Assembly: GCA_041663645.1 (NCBI GenBank)
Contig: JBAYMH010000005.1
Span: forward strand, 1 to 64,000
From: Minisyncoccus sp023229485
GTDB lineage: Bacteria > Patescibacteriota > Minisyncoccia > Minisyncoccales > Minisyncoccaceae
DNA: 64,000 nt
Direction: 5' to 3'
In this document: positions 21,745 through 31,144 of the stretch, in pieces
Layout of the letters: each line of letters begins with the position of its first letter
Numbering within the stretch: position 1 is the first letter of the stretch
Position numbers and translations under genes: made by a program
The notes under the pieces: generated by a model
Databases searched by the model: none
Seen by the model: only the letters and a program-made list of their open reading frames with translations
Told to the model about the DNA's origin: nothing

Positions 21745-23265
21745 TTATTTTTCTAAAACCTTTTTTAGTAACTCAGCAGCTTTTTGGGGATTGGCTTTTC
21801 CTTTTGAAACGGACATAATCTGTCCGATTAGAAAGGCAAAACTATTTTGTTTCCCTGCCTTGTAGTCCTCGACTGGTTTTGGATTTTTTTCCAAAACTGT
21901 AATAATTATTTTTTCCAATTCTGAATCATCTGTTATTGGTGATAATCCTTCATCTTCAATAATTTGAGTGGGGTCCTTCCCCTTGCTATACATTTCTAAT
22001 AAAACTGTTTTTGCAATCTTGCTGGTTATTTTTTTGTTGGCTATTAGGCAAATAAATTCACCAAAATTTTCAGGAGAAATTTTCTTATTCAAAAATACGA
22101 ATACATCCTCAATTCCTTTAAGCTCAGGATCGCTTTTTAGGATAGATTGCAGGTCGGTAGTAATATAGTTAGTGCAAAGCTTTATTATTTCAAAGTATTT
22201 TTCATCTGCTATCTCCTTTATTTGATTGCTTTCCTTGTACCAAGAAATTAATTCGGAAACGGCTTTTTCAAAAAATATTCCAACTTCTACTTTACGAACA
22301 AAAAATTCTATTGTTTTATGATCTAAATTGTATTCATTTTTATATCGATCTCTTTTTTGATTGGGCAGCTCTGGTAAGGAAGATAAAATAGCTTCTATCT
22401 TTTCGCTTGAAATTGAAAGTGGCGGCAAGTCTGGCTCGGGAAAATATCGATATTCGTGGGCATCTTCTTTACTTCTTTGACTGAAAGTCAATTCTTTGTT
22501 GTCGTCCCAGCCTCGAGTTTCTTGGATTATTTTTTCTTTGTTTTCTAGTGCTTCTATCTGTCTTTTTGTTTCGTATTCAATAGATTTTTCTACAGTTTTA
22601 AATGAGTTAAGATTTTTAATCTCAACTTTTGTTCCTAGCTCGTCATCATCTTCTGTGTTAACGGAAATGTTTACTTCGCACCTCATCTGCCCCTTTTCCA
22701 TATCTGCATTTGAGACATCAAGGTATTTGAGGATTAATTGTATTTCTTGGGCGAATCTTTTTGCTTCTTCTCCCGTGTGAATGTCGGGTTCGGTTACAAG
22801 CTCCATTAAAGGCACGCTTGATCTGTTAAAATCGATCAAGGTAGTCCCATCTTTGGTGTGGTATGATTTTGCAGTATCTTCTTCCATGTGAATTCTTGTA
22901 ATCCTGACTCGCTTGATTGAGCCATCGTCTAGTGGTACGTCTAAATATCCACCAAAACAAATTGGCATATCAAACTGGGATATTTGATATCCCTTTGGAA
23001 GGTCTGGGTAAAAGTAATTTTTTCGATCAAACTTTGTATGTTCAGCAATTTTACAGTTAAGGGCAAGTCCTGTTTTGATAATCTTATTAATAGCTTCCTT
23101 GTTGATGACCGGAAGTGTGCCTGGATGACCAGCACATACTGGGCATGCATTAATGTTTGGCTTCTCTTCTAAAGAATTATTTTCCTCATTAGGACAAGAA
23201 CAAAACATTTTAGAGTTTGTTTTTGATTCGAAGTGTATTTCTAGTCCGATAGTTGCTTTGTACAT
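21745..23265 (-). CDS. gatB: Asp/Glu-tRNA amidotransferase subunit B
   Basis: GatB binds misacylated Glu-tRNA-Gln or Asp-tRNA-Asn and activates the acyl group for amidation by ammonia from GatA. The 506-residue protein has GLEIHFESKTNSKMFC, CPVCAGHPGTLPVIN, KNYFYPDLPKGYQISQ, VPLMELVTEPD and RCEVNISV, all GatB signatures. The zinc-site cysteines are visible at the N-terminus (CSCP, CPVC). A YqeY-like tRNA-binding tail ends it. gatA and gatC are 11-13 kb away rather than adjacent. Confidence 0.96.
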   Translation of the reverse strand: MYKATIGLEIHFESKTNSKMFCSCPNEENNSLEEKPNINACPVCAGHPGTLPVINKEAINKIIKTGLALNCKIAEHTKFDRKNYFYPDLPKGYQISQFDMPICFGGYLDVPLDDGSIKRVRITRIHMEEDTAKSYHTKDGTTLIDFNRSSVPLMELVTEPDIHTGEEAKRFAQEIQLILKYLDVSNADMEKGQMRCEVNISVNTEDDDELGTKVEIKNLNSFKTVEKSIEYETKRQIEALENKEKIIQETRGWDDNKELTFSQRSKEDAHEYRYFPEPDLPPLSISSEKIEAILSSLPELPNQKRDRYKNEYNLDHKTIEFFVRKVEVGIFFEKAVSELISWYKESNQIKEIADEKYFEIIKLCTNYITTDLQSILKSDPELKGIEDVFVFLNKKISPENFGEFICLIANKKITSKIAKTVLLEMYSKGKDPTQIIEDEGLSPITDDSELEKIIITVLEKNPKPVEDYKAGKQNSFAFLIGQIMSVSKGKANPQKAAELLKKVLEK

Positions 23266-23289
23266 AATATTAAAAATCTAGTTATAAAT

Positions 23290-23317
23290 AGATTGCTTCT
23301 CTGAATCCGCAATGACA
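23290..23317. repeat. GATTGCTTC...GCAATGACA palindromic repeat upstream of gatB
   Basis: The copy reads AGATTGCTTCTCTGAATCCG then CAATGACA. It fills part of the gap between deoC and gatB. Confidence 0.65.
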
Positions 23318-23340
23318 AGACAATAAAAAAATAAAATGAA

Positions 23341-24006
23341 TTAATTTTTTTTGAGTTCGTTCATAATTATAACACCACTACTAGTTCCAATTATATCTGC
23401 ACCCGCTTTTATCATCATTTTGATGTCTTTTAGTGTTTTAACCTTTCCAGAGGCTTTTATCAAGAGTCCTGGTGCGTTTTCTCTCATAATTCTTAAATGA
23501 ATTGCTTTTTCTTTTAATTCCCTATTCTCTAACGGATCTTTTTCGGTGGCGGTTTTGACACAAATTGCTCCTGCCTTTTTGACGATTTGAGAAACTTTGG
23601 CAACTTCTTCGTCGGTTAAAAAGCCACTGCCAATAATTATTTTGGCGTCACCTAAGGAACAAATTTCTTTAAGATCTTTTTGGATTATTGTCCATCTTTC
23701 GTGCTTGACGTCTGGAATGCTTATTACCACATCAAGATCATTGGCTCCGTCTTTAATAGCTTTTTTACATTCTTCCATCCTTCTTTCGTGAGAGCTGTCT
23801 CCGATTGGGTCGTCAATCAATACAACAGTTTTAATATTAGTTCCCTTGAGTTGCTGGGCTGCTAATTTTACCCATTTTGGCCTAATGCATACGCCTCGGA
23901 ATTGGTATTGCTTGGCCTCAGCGCAAGTTTTGATAATTTCTTCCTTGGTTGCTTTTGGATTAATATTTGTGTGGTCAATATATTGATTGATTGTTTTTGC
24001 TGGCAT
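23341..24006 (-). CDS. deoC: Deoxyribose-phosphate aldolase
   Basis: DeoC splits 2-deoxyribose 5-phosphate into glyceraldehyde 3-phosphate and acetaldehyde. The 221-residue TIM barrel has the Schiff-base lysine K151 (CVKTATE), the second lysine K184 (IKASGKVKT) and the acidic partner near D91-D93 (NDLDVVI). IDHTNINPKAT at the N-terminus matches the family. In reduced genomes it can route nucleosides into central carbon metabolism; no other pathway gene is adjacent. Confidence 0.93.
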   Translation of the reverse strand: MPAKTINQYIDHTNINPKATKEEIIKTCAEAKQYQFRGVCIRPKWVKLAAQQLKGTNIKTVVLIDDPIGDSSHERRMEECKKAIKDGANDLDVVISIPDVKHERWTIIQKDLKEICSLGDAKIIIGSGFLTDEEVAKVSQIVKKAGAICVKTATEKDPLENRELKEKAIHLRIMRENAPGLLIKASGKVKTLKDIKMMIKAGADIIGTSSGVIIMNELKKN

Positions 24007-24072
24007 AATAGAGTTTGTATTTATTATTTTAATTTAATATTTGTATTATATCAGATAGCTACATATAAAAAA

Positions 24073-24099
24073 AGATTCCCGATCAGGTCGGGAATGACA
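24073..24099. repeat. GATTCCC-type palindromic repeat
   Basis: The copy is AGATTCCCGATCAGGTCG followed by GGAATGACA, between dcd and deoC. Confidence 0.65.
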
Positions 24100-24126
24100 A
24101 AAAGTGGATGGGAAAGACAAAAATGG

Positions 24127-24570
24127 TTATAGTTCTTTTTCGAGTTTGCTTTCTTCGGGGTGGTGAACGTTGACGTATTTAGCATTTTTCTTGAGATAGT
24201 ATGGTTTGGTCGTCGGAGATGATAAGACTTCGAATACCAGCTGGCAGACTCTCATCCCTGGGTAAAGTAGTACAGGGATCATACCAATGTTTTCCATTTC
24301 TAAAACTATTTTACCTTTGAATCCTGGATCAATGTGTCCTGCTGTTGAGTGAATCACTATTCCTAATCTTCCTAAGCTAGAGCGGCCATCAATACGGGCG
24401 GCAATGTCGGCGGGAAGTCCAACTTCTTCTAATGTTGCCCCTAAAACGAATTCGCCTGGATGAAAAACGAAGGGTTCTCCTTCTGAAACTTTAATCATCT
24501 TAGTCATATTTTTGAAGGTTTCAGGGTTTTTTGTATCTATATATGGCTTTTTGGTGTGGTCAAAGACCAT
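24127..24570 (-). CDS. dcd: dCTP deaminase (frameshifted 5' part)
   Basis: dCTP deaminase makes dUTP from dCTP for thymidylate synthesis. The longest ATG frame gives 147 residues with the active-site region RIDGRSSLGRLGI, the HIDPGF block and MRVCQLVFE. Homologues are about 180-190 residues and begin earlier. The missing N-terminus is present upstream but in another frame: VILSDREIKK... (GTG at 24695), then a one-base shift at an A5-G-T4 run, then DEGNISIEPKPNIEEQ leading in frame into this ORF. So the gene is broken, mis-sequenced, or read by frameshifting. Confidence 0.88.
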   Translation of the reverse strand: MVFDHTKKPYIDTKNPETFKNMTKMIKVSEGEPFVFHPGEFVLGATLEEVGLPADIAARIDGRSSLGRLGIVIHSTAGHIDPGFKGKIVLEMENIGMIPVLLYPGMRVCQLVFEVLSSPTTKPYYLKKNAKYVNVHHPEESKLEKEL

Positions 24571-24695
24571 AAATTCATCACTAAGCCTTAAATCTAAAGA
24601 AGCCGAACCTAGTTGTTCTTCTATGTTCGGCTTCGGCTCTATAGATATGTTTCCTTCGTCTAAAACTTTTTAATTTCTCTATCTGATAATATCAC
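24571..24695 (-). other. Out-of-frame N-terminal segment of dcd
   Basis: From GTG 24695 the frame reads V(M)ILSDREIKKF and hits TAG. Starting after that stop in the -1 frame, LDEGNISIEPKPNI and GSASLDLRLSDEF run directly into the dcd ORF. One additional A or T in AAAAAGTTTT restores a full-length protein of normal size. No Shine-Dalgarno sequence is evident. Confidence 0.8.
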
Positions 24696-24718
24696 GGATT
24701 TAGACGTTAGATTAATTA

Positions 24719-25144
24719 TTAGTCAACAACTTCAATTCCAAGCGATCTAGCAGTTCCTTCTAAGATTTTCATTGCTTGTCCCATATCCTTGGTGTTCATA
24801 TCAACGATTTTTCTTTTTGCAACTTCTTCTAGCTGAGATTTGGTAATTTTACCAACTTTTTTCTTGTTTGGAGTTGCAGAACCACTTTTTAAATCAATTG
24901 CTCTTTTAATCAATTGAGCTGCTGGTGGTTGCTTTAAAACAAAGGTGTATGTTTTGTCTTTGTAAACAGTAATATCTACTGGAATCTTAAAATCTCCTAA
25001 TTCCCTAGTAGCTTCGTTGAATTTTGAACAAAAATCAGCGATGTTAACTTGGTGAGATGCTAGTGCTGGACCTACTGGAGGTGCTGGATTAGCTTTCCCT
25101 GCTTGAATGTGAAGCTTTATGATAGCTTTAAGTTCTTTTGCCAT
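24719..25144 (-). CDS. rplK: 50S ribosomal protein L11
   Basis: L11 forms the GTPase-associated centre stalk base with 23S rRNA. The 141-residue protein has the standard layout: KAIIKLHIQAGKANPAPPVG, ALASHQVNIADFC and the C-terminal RNA-binding domain ending DMGQAMKILEGTARSLGIEV. It follows nusG and secE as usual. rplA (L1), normally the next gene, is not here; dcd follows instead. Loss of L1 has been reported for some CPR groups, but I cannot see the rest of this genome. Confidence 0.97.
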   Translation of the reverse strand: MAKELKAIIKLHIQAGKANPAPPVGPALASHQVNIADFCSKFNEATRELGDFKIPVDITVYKDKTYTFVLKQPPAAQLIKRAIDLKSGSATPNKKKVGKITKSQLEEVAKRKIVDMNTKDMGQAMKILEGTARSLGIEVVD

Positions 25145-25165
25145 ATTTTTCTATTAAGTCTTTTC

Positions 25166-25711
25166 TTATAATTTCTTGATTTGTAATGAGTCTAGCTCTA
25201 GCGGAGTATCTCTGCCGAACATATTAATCATGACCTTTACTTTACCTTTTTCTTTATCTACCTCGGATATTTTTCCATCGTAATCCTTGAATGGTCCATC
25301 GATTATCTTAATTGATTCTCCGATATCGAAATCTACTTTATATTTTGGCTCTTCTTCTCCCATTCTCTTTTTGAGTGAATCCATTTCTTGAAGAGATACT
25401 GGTAAAGGAATTGTACCTGAGCCTACAAAACCAGTTACATTTGGGGTATTTCTTACAACATACCAAGAGTCATCAGTTACAACCATTTCAACTAAAACAT
25501 ATCCTGGGTAGATTTTTTCTTCAATTACTCTTTTTTTACCATTCCTAATTTTGATTTTTTTTTCTTTTGGAACGACAACATTGAAGATTTTGTCTTCCAT
25601 TCCCAGCGATTCAACTCTTTGAGTTAGGTTTTTTGCCACCGCATCTTCGTAGCCTGAGTAAGTATGAAGAACATACCATCTTCTTTCGTTTGAAGTTTGT
25701 TGTTTTGACAT
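25166..25711 (-). CDS. nusG: Transcription termination/antitermination protein NusG
   Basis: NusG binds RNA polymerase through its NGN domain (residues 8-120; RRWYVLHTYSGYEDAVAKNL, YPGYVLVEMV, GFVGSG). It contacts Rho or S10 through the C-terminal KOW domain (130-181; GESIKIIDGPFKDYDGKI). At 181 residues it has the usual length. It sits between secE and rplK. Confidence 0.97.
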   Translation of the reverse strand: MSKQQTSNERRWYVLHTYSGYEDAVAKNLTQRVESLGMEDKIFNVVVPKEKKIKIRNGKKRVIEEKIYPGYVLVEMVVTDDSWYVVRNTPNVTGFVGSGTIPLPVSLQEMDSLKKRMGEEEPKYKVDFDIGESIKIIDGPFKDYDGKISEVDKEKGKVKVMINMFGRDTPLELDSLQIKKL

Positions 25712-25716
25712 GATTA

Positions 25717-25938
25717 TTACTTAATGACAAGTTGTTTAAGTTGTTTAAATCCTTCTTGGATTATTACATCTGTTAATCCTAAGAAAGTTGCAGCGATTAA
25801 GACAAAAACAATAACGGTAATTGTGTAGTTAATATTCTCCTTTTTACTAGGCCAAGTTATTTTTTTCATCTCAGCAAAAACATCTCCCAAAAAATTTTTG
25901 ATTTTATTTTGCATATTCATATATAAGTAGGTTACCAA
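25717..25938 (-). CDS. secE: Preprotein translocase subunit SecE
   Basis: SecE clamps SecY in the translocon. The protein is 73 residues with the conserved FAEMKKITWPSKKE amphipathic helix and one transmembrane segment (about residues 38-58, ITVIVFVLIAATFLGLTDVI). An internal ATG six codons in (MNMQNKIKNF) could be the true start. It is six bases upstream of nusG. Confidence 0.93.
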   Translation of the reverse strand: MVTYLYMNMQNKIKNFLGDVFAEMKKITWPSKKENINYTITVIVFVLIAATFLGLTDVIIQEGFKQLKQLVIK

Positions 25939-25965
25939 AATACGCCCTAAATGTCAATTATTTGC

Positions 25966-27897
25966 TTATATGTCAAGAAACTTGACGTTTTTAGCAGCAG
26001 ATTGAATAAACTTTTTTCTTGGAAGAACTTCCTTGCCCATTAACATATCAAAAACACTATCGGCCATTATTGCATCGTCAATTGTGACACGTAATAATAC
26101 TCTATTTTGAGGATCCATAGTTGTTTCCCATAGTTGTTCGGGATTCATTTCTCCCAAACCTTTATATCTAGCGATATTTATACCTGATTTGTCCTTAAAT
26201 TCTGCAGTTGCTAATATTTTTTCTTTTTGTTCATCTGAATATGCATATTTTAAGTCCTTTCCTTTTTGAATTTTGTAAAGAGGTGGCTGTGCAATATATA
26301 AATATCCACTGTCAATAATAGGCTTAAAGTATCTAAAGAATAATGTTAAGAGCAGTGTCCTAATATGATTTCCGTCACTATCGGCATCACACATAATGAT
26401 GATTCGATGATAACGTAATTTTTCGATATTAAAGTCGTCTGAAATCGCAGCTCCAAAGGCAATAACCAATGATTTAACTTCTTCTGAAGCAAGCATTCTG
26501 TCTAAGCGTACTTTCTCAACGTTAAGGATTTTACCTCTGATTGGTAAAATTGCTTGAAATCTTCTATTTCTAGCTTGTCTACTTGAACCTCCAGCGGACT
26601 CTCCCTCTACGATATATATTTCGGATTCTTCTGGTTTTTTACTAGAGCAATCCGACAATTTTCCCGGTAGTGATAATCCATCCAAAATACCTTTTCTAAG
26701 AATTGTTTCTTTGGCGGCTTTAGCAGCTTTTCGAGCCTTGTAGGATAAAACAGCTTTTTCGATAATGGCCTTAGTGTCTTGAGGGAATTTTTCGAGATAG
26801 GTGTTAAGTGCTTCGGAAACAACTGCTTCGGTAATTGGACGAGCTTCTGGGTTTCCTAATTTTGTTTTTGTTTGTCCTTCAAATTGAGGTTCAATAATCT
26901 TTACCGAGACTATGGCTGTTAGTCCTTCTCTAATATCATCTCCACTAAGATTTGGTTCTGAATCTTTAAGAAATCCTCCTTTTCGTGCGTATTCGTTAAT
27001 AAGACGAGTTAGAGCGGAACGAAAACCGGTTAAGTGTGTTCCTCCTTCACTAGTATGAATATTATTGGCGAAGCTTTCTTCCATAACTTCGAAGTCATCG
27101 GTGTAAAGAAAGGCCGTTTCAACTAATATGTTATCTTTTTCTGTAGAGCAGTAAAAAGGAGTATTGTGGACCTTTTCTGAGTGCCTGGCCATATATTTTA
27201 GATATGAAGCTACTCCACCTTCAAAATAAAAATGGTATTCAAAGACATCGTTTGGATTTCTTTCATCATAAAAATCAACCTTTATTCCTTTGGTTAGATA
27301 TGCTTGTTGCCTTAAATGGCTAAGAATTTTTTTACGATCAAAAACTGTTTCACTAAAAATAGTGTTATCTGGAAAAAAAGTTACAGTTGTTCCTACTTGC
27401 TTGCATTCGTCTATTTTTTTAACTGGAGCTACTGGTTTTCCTTGTTTGTATTCTTGCATGTACTTTCCTCCATCACGACAAACCTCGACCTTCATTTCCA
27501 TTGATAGTGCACAAACGACAGAAGATCCTACTCCATGAAGTCCGCCTGATATCTTGTACGCTCCATTTCCAAACTTACCTCCTGCGTGGAGGGTTGTCAT
27601 AATCATTTCAAGGGCAGATTTCTTTGTTTTTTCATGAATATCGACTGGAATTCCTCTTCCGTTGTCGACTACTCGAACCTTTTCTCCTGGGAGTAAATAA
27701 ATTTCTATTTTATCACAATAACCTCCGAGAGCCTCATCGAGTGAATTGTCTACAATTTCATAGACTAAATGATGTAATCCTTGTGCTCCAGTTGAACCGA
27801 TATACATACCTGGTCTTTTTCTAACAGGATCAAGACCTTCAAGAACATAAATGTCCTTTGCACTATAAGATGATTGTTGTTCTTTTTCTTTTGCCAT
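25966..27897 (-). CDS. gyrB: DNA gyrase subunit B
   Basis: GyrB supplies ATPase and TOPRIM functions of the topoisomerase that introduces negative supercoils. The 643-residue protein has the GHKL motifs (VDNSLDEAL, VVDNGRGIPVD, GGLHGVGSSVVCAL) and the transducer domain. The TOPRIM motifs are VEGESAGGSSRQARNR and DADSDGNHIRTLLL, followed by the gyrase-like tail ARYKGLGEMNPEQLWETTMDP. EGES replaces the common EGDS, a conservative change in a metal-binding region. ParE is the alternative, but FQAILPIRGKILNVEK fits GyrB. No gyrA is present here. Confidence 0.93.
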   Translation of the reverse strand: MAKEKEQQSSYSAKDIYVLEGLDPVRKRPGMYIGSTGAQGLHHLVYEIVDNSLDEALGGYCDKIEIYLLPGEKVRVVDNGRGIPVDIHEKTKKSALEMIMTTLHAGGKFGNGAYKISGGLHGVGSSVVCALSMEMKVEVCRDGGKYMQEYKQGKPVAPVKKIDECKQVGTTVTFFPDNTIFSETVFDRKKILSHLRQQAYLTKGIKVDFYDERNPNDVFEYHFYFEGGVASYLKYMARHSEKVHNTPFYCSTEKDNILVETAFLYTDDFEVMEESFANNIHTSEGGTHLTGFRSALTRLINEYARKGGFLKDSEPNLSGDDIREGLTAIVSVKIIEPQFEGQTKTKLGNPEARPITEAVVSEALNTYLEKFPQDTKAIIEKAVLSYKARKAAKAAKETILRKGILDGLSLPGKLSDCSSKKPEESEIYIVEGESAGGSSRQARNRRFQAILPIRGKILNVEKVRLDRMLASEEVKSLVIAFGAAISDDFNIEKLRYHRIIIMCDADSDGNHIRTLLLTLFFRYFKPIIDSGYLYIAQPPLYKIQKGKDLKYAYSDEQKEKILATAEFKDKSGINIARYKGLGEMNPEQLWETTMDPQNRVLLRVTIDDAIMADSVFDMLMGKEVLPRKKFIQSAAKNVKFLDI

Positions 27898-27909
27898 ACT
27901 TTCTTGAAA

Positions 27910-29934
27910 TTATTTTCTTTCTTCCCAGCCGAATTTATCGGAAAGGCCGTTTATTATTTTTCTAACAATTGTGTCGATTTCCTCGGTATTTAATGTTTTT
28001 TCACTATGCTCAAGTATTATTTTTAGAGTAATACTTTTTTTATTGTTCGGCAACCCCTTCTTGTATACATCCAATATGCTTCCTTCGACATTAATTAAAT
28101 CTGATTTTTCTATTTTTTCGATAACTTCTAATATTTCAGCATTGGTAATCGTGTCATTAATAATTCCGGAGATATCCCTATGTGCTGATGGATGAAGTGA
28201 TACTTTTTTGTATTCTTTTTCTTCTCTACATTGTTCTTGAATTTTATCAAAATCTAAGTCAAAAATCATAGCACTTGCTTCTAGCTGTGTTATTTCCGCA
28301 GTATCATCCGATAATTGTCCAAAACTGCCTATTTTGACCTTATTGCATACTATATCTAATGAATTATTACTTTGCCAAGTATTTTCTTGAGAGGTAGTAA
28401 ATTCGATTTTTTTAATTCCTAATTCTTTCAAAAAATATTCAATTTCTCCTTTCAATTTAAGAAATTGCTCTTGGCTATTGAACGCTGGATTTATTACTAT
28501 ACCAGAAAGAGATTGTTTTTCAATAATTTTTTTATCATTTTTAATAAAAACTTTTCCCAACTCATAAAGCTTTATTTCTTTAAAGAATTTTAGATTTTCT
28601 TTTGCGTTTTTTAGTATTTGAGGCATTAATGTTGGTCGCAAATATTTTAAAAAGATACTAACAGGATTTTTTATTTCTTCTGCTTCGAGATTAAAAAATC
28701 CGACTTCTTCATCTCCAAAAAAAGAGTAGTTATAAACCTCTGTCCATCCAATATTTTTTAAGATATCTTTTGTTTTGTTTTGCCAAAAGAGTTCTTCATT
28801 TTTTTTGATCATGGTAATAGGAACGCAGGGCATTACTGGATTTATTTTTTCATAACCATAAATGCGTCCTATTTCTTCAATTAAATTTTCGGGAAGAACA
28901 ACGTCTTGTCTCCAAGTTGGGACTTCAATTGAAATAATTTTTTTATTTGATTGTAATACGTGAAATCCAAGTCGAGATAATATTGTTTCAATTTCTTTCT
29001 GAGGGATAGAAACACCGAGGGTTTTTTCAAGTAATTCAATTTCTAATTTTAATTTTATGGGTTTTACTTTTTCGGGATAAAAGTCGATTTTTCCTGCAAG
29101 AACACTTCCTTCTGTGATTTGGGCAATGATTGTAGCGGCCCTATCAATAGCGATATCGGCTAAATTTGGATCTAGTTGATGCTCAAAACGCATTGAGGCA
29201 TCTGTTCTAATATTTATTTTTCTAGCTGTTTGACTTATTAGTTTTGAAGTAAAATTTGCCGATTCTAAAACAATGTTTTTAGTATTATTGTCGATTTCGG
29301 CTTTTTTACCTCCCTTAATTCCAGCAATGGCCATAGCCCCTTCTTCGTCGGATATAGTTAGCGTGGTTTTGTCGAGAGTTGCTTCTAGACCCCCAAGCAA
29401 TGATATTTTTTCTCCTGCTTTTGCTTTTTTAACAATAATCTTTTTATTTTTAATTTTGTCGTAGTCAAAAGCATGCAGGGGTTGTCCGAGTTCCAGCATT
29501 ACAAAATTTGTAGCATCAACTACGTTATTGATTGAATTTATGTTGCAAGCGGCCAATTTTTCGGAAATCCATTTTGGCGAGGGGCCTATTTTGACATTAT
29601 TAATAACCCTACTAATATATCTTCGACAATCTTTATCTTTTACTTCTACTTCTAAGAAATCCTTTGTTTTAAGGCTTGGATGTTCTTTAAATTTTATTTC
29701 TGGATGAATAAGATTGTGTCCAATAATCGCAGATATTTCTCTTGCGACTCCAAGATGCGATTGGCAATCTCCTGCCCTGTCGGGTAGGACATCAAGACTT
29801 AATATCCAATCATTTTTAATTTCTGAAATATTTTCATTTTCGAAGGAGTGCAATGTCAAAAGCTCGGCCAGTTTTTCTGGTCTTGGGAGGGGTTTTTTAA
29901 AAAATGAATTTAGCCAAGAGTATGAGATTAACAT
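27910..29934 (-). CDS. pheT: Phenylalanyl-tRNA synthetase beta subunit, short form
   Basis: PheT pairs with PheS to charge tRNA-Phe and edits Tyr-tRNA. At 674 residues it is about 120 shorter than the usual 790-800. The sequence passes from the N-terminal helix region (residues 1-40) directly to DVLPDRAGDCQSHLGVARE, so the EMAP/OB tRNA-binding insert is missing. The B3/B4 editing region (NVVDATNFVMLELGQPLHAFD), B5 domain and C-terminal anticodon-binding domain (HPSAHRDISGII) are present. It follows pheS with one base between. Confidence 0.95.
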   Translation of the reverse strand: MLISYSWLNSFFKKPLPRPEKLAELLTLHSFENENISEIKNDWILSLDVLPDRAGDCQSHLGVAREISAIIGHNLIHPEIKFKEHPSLKTKDFLEVEVKDKDCRRYISRVINNVKIGPSPKWISEKLAACNINSINNVVDATNFVMLELGQPLHAFDYDKIKNKKIIVKKAKAGEKISLLGGLEATLDKTTLTISDEEGAMAIAGIKGGKKAEIDNNTKNIVLESANFTSKLISQTARKINIRTDASMRFEHQLDPNLADIAIDRAATIIAQITEGSVLAGKIDFYPEKVKPIKLKLEIELLEKTLGVSIPQKEIETILSRLGFHVLQSNKKIISIEVPTWRQDVVLPENLIEEIGRIYGYEKINPVMPCVPITMIKKNEELFWQNKTKDILKNIGWTEVYNYSFFGDEEVGFFNLEAEEIKNPVSIFLKYLRPTLMPQILKNAKENLKFFKEIKLYELGKVFIKNDKKIIEKQSLSGIVINPAFNSQEQFLKLKGEIEYFLKELGIKKIEFTTSQENTWQSNNSLDIVCNKVKIGSFGQLSDDTAEITQLEASAMIFDLDFDKIQEQCREEKEYKKVSLHPSAHRDISGIINDTITNAEILEVIEKIEKSDLINVEGSILDVYKKGLPNNKKSITLKIILEHSEKTLNTEEIDTIVRKIINGLSDKFGWEERK

Positions 29935-29935
29935 T

Positions 29936-30958
29936 TTAGAATTGTTTTAAAAATTTAAGATTTCCGCTGTGAAAAAGACGAATATCGTTTATTTTGTATT
30001 TCATCATAGCTGGTCGATCAATTGAAAGTCCAAAAGCAAATCCTTTCCACTGATTAGGATCTAATCCGCCATTTTTGATAACGTTTGGATGAATCATGCC
30101 ACAGCCGAGCAGTTCAACCCAGCCAGTTTTTTTGCAAGTAGAGCATCCCTTACCTCCACAAACAGAGCAGAGCATATCAACTTCAAAACTTGGCTCAGTA
30201 AAGGGAAAATAACTCGGCCTTAATCTAATTTCAACCTTTTTTTGAAAGAATTTTTGTAGAAATTTTTCTAAGATAGCTTTTAAGTTTGCAACGGAAACAT
30301 TTTCATCGATATAGATTCCTTCTAATTGGTAAAAATTTATTTCATGAGAAGCGTCTGTTTTTTCATAACGATAAACACGTCCTGGGATAACAATTTTGAT
30401 TGGAGGTTTCATTTTCTTCATATATCTCGTTTGAGCAGAAGAAGTTTGACTTCTCATAACTCCCCCATTTTTAAGATAAAAAGTTTTTCCAAGAGATAAT
30501 GCATCTCTAGCGGGATGTCCTTCGGGTATATTTAAGGAATCAAAATTGTGCCATTCGTCTTCAACCTCTAGCCCTTCAACAACCGAAAATCCCATCAGTT
30601 CAAATATGTGTTCCATTTCATTTTTTACCGTTGTTAGAGGGTGAATGTGCCCTACTTCTGGGGGTTCGCCTGGGAGTTCGATGTTTACGCTATCGATGCT
30701 TTTTTGTGATATTTTTTGTGATATTTTGAAATTTTGCTCCATTTCAAAAACCAATTGCTCCATTTCGTTTGAGAATTGATTGAGTTCTTGACCAAGATTT
30801 TTTTTCTCTTTCGCACTAAGATTTTTTAATTCTGAGAAAAGTTTTCTAATTTCACCCTTTTTCCCTAAATATTCATTAGAAAATTCTTTAAGTTCTTTGG
30901 TATTAGCTATTTTCTTGATTTTACTTGCAATTGTATTTTTAATTTCTTGGAATTCCAT
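29936..30958 (-). CDS. pheS: Phenylalanyl-tRNA synthetase alpha subunit
   Basis: PheS holds the class II active site. The 340-residue protein has an N-terminal coiled coil (1-85), motif 2 region PGRVYRYEKTDASHEINFYQLEG, the Phe-pocket FPFTEPSFEVDM and motif 3 GFAFGLSIDRPAM. A four-cysteine knuckle is inserted before motif 3 (CSVCGGKGCSTCKKTGW), a feature found in many bacterial PheS. It leads the pheS-pheT operon. Confidence 0.97.
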   Translation of the reverse strand: MEFQEIKNTIASKIKKIANTKELKEFSNEYLGKKGEIRKLFSELKNLSAKEKKNLGQELNQFSNEMEQLVFEMEQNFKISQKISQKSIDSVNIELPGEPPEVGHIHPLTTVKNEMEHIFELMGFSVVEGLEVEDEWHNFDSLNIPEGHPARDALSLGKTFYLKNGGVMRSQTSSAQTRYMKKMKPPIKIVIPGRVYRYEKTDASHEINFYQLEGIYIDENVSVANLKAILEKFLQKFFQKKVEIRLRPSYFPFTEPSFEVDMLCSVCGGKGCSTCKKTGWVELLGCGMIHPNVIKNGGLDPNQWKGFAFGLSIDRPAMMKYKINDIRLFHSGNLKFLKQF

Positions 30959-31104
30959 ATTATTTCTATCTTATTCTAACTTAAACGAAGCCAAAGGTCA
31001 ATGTTGTATTGATATATAACGATTGATAAATCGTGCAATTACTTGGCATTAAAAAATAACCCCATCTTTTGGTTATATTGAGAAAGGTAGTCGAAAAGTA
31101 GTTT

Positions 31105-31144
31105 TTGCGTTATAATATTTTTAAATTATAATTGATTTAAAAAT
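31105..31144 (+). promoter_or_regulatory. Promoter of the Nudix gene
   Basis: TTGCGT (31105-31110) and TATAAT (31127-31132) are 16 bases apart. The ATG follows 12 bases after the -10 box, so the mRNA would have a leader of only about 5 bases. This resembles the near-leaderless genes at 47-48 kb. Confidence 0.6.
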
